A DNA stretch of 64,000 bases. Origin: Salinibacterium sp. SWN167. GTDB lineage: Bacteria; Actinomycetota; Actinomycetes; Actinomycetales; Microbacteriaceae. The stretch is taken from contig NZ_JADYWU010000001.1 of NCBI RefSeq assembly GCF_015864665.1, positions 1,488,001-1,552,000 of the forward strand, given 5' to 3'. The notes beneath the pieces are model-generated. The model ran no database searches and had not been told where the DNA came from. It worked only from the letters and a program-made list of their open reading frames with translations. Position 1 is the first letter of the stretch. Each line of letters opens with the position of its first letter. Shown in pieces: positions 63,047 through 64,000 of this stretch. A program made the translations under genes and the position numbers.

Positions 63047-63072
63047 GCCCCGAGAGCCGAAGCTCTCGGGGC
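63047..63072 (-). terminator. Terminator after DUF4870 gene 2
   Basis: Perfect 11-bp stem (63047-63057 with 63062-63072) with a four-base loop. On the minus strand it is followed by TTTCTTTT. It lies between the two minus-strand DUF4870 genes, so they are separate units. Confidence 0.88.
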
Positions 63073-63120
63073 GAAACCCGTTCGGACTAGCCGATGTGGG
63101 CCATTACTGCGAAGAAGACC

Positions 63121-63489
63121 CTACTTGATGAGGCGCAGTGCAAAGGGGTAACGGTAGTTCGTGCCGTCCTTCGCCTTGGTGAAGCCGATGATCGAGAAGA
63201 CTACCGACACGATGAAGACGATCGGGATCAAGATTGCACCGATAAATACAACCGTGAGGATGTTCGAGATGATGTAGGCGATCGCCATCGTGATCTGGAA
63301 GTTCAGTGCTTCTTTGGCTTCGGTGTTAGTGAAAGCACCGCGGTCCTTGAAGACCAACCAGATGATTAGCGAGGGAAGGAAGCCGATGATTCCGCCCAAG
63401 TGAGCGAATGATGCCCACTGGTTGTCCTCGGTAGCGGTCAGTTGTGCGGCCGGCTGGGGTGCTGCGGGCTGCGGATTTGCGTCAGTCAT
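63121..63489 (-). CDS. DUF4870 membrane protein 2
   Basis: 122 residues. An Ala/Pro/Gln-rich tail (1-20) is followed by ASFAHLGGIIGFLPSLIIWL, LNFQITMAIAYIIS and a third helix, DUF4870-like. Start at ATG 63489 with GAAAGG upstream; a longer open frame on the left is not supported. Paralogous to the gene at 62620. Confidence 0.88.
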   Translation of the reverse strand: MTDANPQPAAPQPAAQLTATEDNQWASFAHLGGIIGFLPSLIIWLVFKDRGAFTNTEAKEALNFQITMAIAYIISNILTVVFIGAILIPIVFIVSVVFSIIGFTKAKDGTNYRYPFALRLIK

Positions 63490-63647
63490 GTGTTCGTGCC
63501 TTTCAGGTGAACGAGGGAACTTCCCGGGTTTCATCAAAGTGCTCGGTGTCACACCTGAGCATTTCCACAAAAAGGTAGCGCTCAAGTACAAAGACACGCT
63601 AGCGGTATGACTCGCGCGGTGCAACGGGTGTGTCGCGGTGTGTCGAG

Positions 63648-63679
63648 TAAGATTGGCAGTCGAACGGATTGAGTGCCAA
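63648..63679 (+). promoter_or_regulatory. CIRCE operator and -10 box of hrcA
   Basis: TTGGCAGTC-N9-GAGTGCCAA at 63653-63679 matches the CIRCE element (consensus TTAGCACTC-N9-GAGTGCTAA) with one unpaired position between arms. It overlaps a TAAGAT box at 63648-63653. HrcA would repress its own operon. Confidence 0.85.
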
Positions 63680-63700
63680 TCAGGAAAGGTGGGTGGTGGC

Positions 63701-64000
63701 ATGGTTTCCGCCCGCGGACTTGACGTACTTCGAGTCATCGTGCAGGACTACGTTGCTACGCGCGAGCCTGTCGGTTCTAAATCGATCGTTGAACGGCATT
63801 CTTTTGGAGTGTCCGCAGCGACGATTCGCAACGACATGGTTTTGCTCGAAGACGAAGAACTCATTACGGCGCCGCATACCTCGTCGGGGCGTGTGCCCAC
63901 CGATAAGGGCTACCGCATGTTTGTCGACCAACTGGCTGACTTGCGACCTCTTACGAGTGCGCAGCGTCAAGCAATCGAGTCGTTCCTCGGCCAAGCCGAC
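63701..64000 (+). CDS. hrcA: Heat-inducible transcription repressor HrcA, 3'-truncated by window edge
   Basis: First 100 residues only. [28 protein letters not shown] and [18 protein letters not shown] form the HrcA winged-helix domain, followed by [16 protein letters not shown], a HrcA signature. Binds CIRCE in the absence of heat stress. Downstream dnaJ is expected but lies outside. Confidence 0.95.
   Translation, partial: MVSARGLDVLRVIVQDYVATREPVGSKSIVERHSFGVSAATIRNDMVLLEDEELITAPHTSSGRVPTDKGYRMFVDQLADLRPLTSAQRQAIESFLGQAD

Overview
The window is an ordinary, gene-dense piece of chromosome from a high-GC Gram-positive bacterium. The gene order (ileS-folC-DUF4233-ndk; rne upstream of rplU-rpmA-obgE-proB-proA-nadD-rsfS; comEA-comEC-holA / rpsT; lepA-DUF1990-hemW-hrcA), the actinobacterial RNase E/G with long disordered arms, and the many start codons preceded directly by a TANNNT box point to Actinobacteria, most probably Microbacteriaceae (a Salinibacterium-like organism). 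The exact genus cannot be fixed from this sequence alone. ileS is cut at the left edge and hrcA at the right edge.

Layout. 1-5.2 kb: ileS, folC, a small membrane protein and ndk as one overlapping operon, closed by a long hairpin facing a VKOR-family gene. 5.8-12.6 kb: RNase E/G with a structured leader, then a metal-type permease, its TIGR03943 partner and an anchored beta-propeller-like protein, and an ACT-domain protein. 12.9-20.6 kb: ribosomal proteins L21/L27, Obg GTPase, proline biosynthesis (proB, proA), nadD, an Ala/Pro-rich membrane-anchored protein and rsfS. 20.7-25.3 kb: methionine ABC importer metNIQ, tRNA-Ala(GGC) and a DUF2130 coiled-coil protein. 25.3-35 kb: KhtTU-like K+/H+ antiporter pair, an unusual zinc-ribbon SDR protein, a DMT exporter, a Ski2-like RNA helicase, an MFS exporter and a UbiA prenyltransferase. 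35-41 kb: a GH3 lipoprotein, FUSC, GH15, App1-like and SRAP genes. 41-45 kb: a TetR regulator and a four-gene osmoprotectant ABC importer. 45-51 kb: DedA, the pabC/pabB divergent pair and leuS. 51-57 kb: an inserted flippase-like gene between duplicated leuS-tail/comEA-head sequences, then comEA-comEC-holA and rpsT. 57.5-64 kb: DUF4190, lepA, DUF1990, a HAD phosphatase, hemW, two DUF4870 proteins and hrcA behind a CIRCE operator.

No CRISPR array, prophage, transposase or defence island is visible. The most interesting signals are at the level of DNA structure: (1) about nineteen genes appear to be leaderless, with a TANNNT -10 box (or a close variant) 5-6 bases before the start codon, including a divergent pabC/pabB pair separated by only 11 bp in which each -10 box overlaps the other gene's start codon; (2) a 111-bp direct repeat (87% identical by hand alignment) containing the leuS C-terminal codons, terminator and comEA start flanks a flippase-like gene, which marks an insertion or duplication event; (3) the heptamer GGATGCC is strongly over-represented on both strands, in a window that also holds competence-type DNA uptake genes; (4) a perfect inverted repeat carries the -10 boxes of the divergent VKOR and rne genes; (5) a triplicated degenerate repeat lies in the gap upstream of rpsT. 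All counts and alignments were made by eye.
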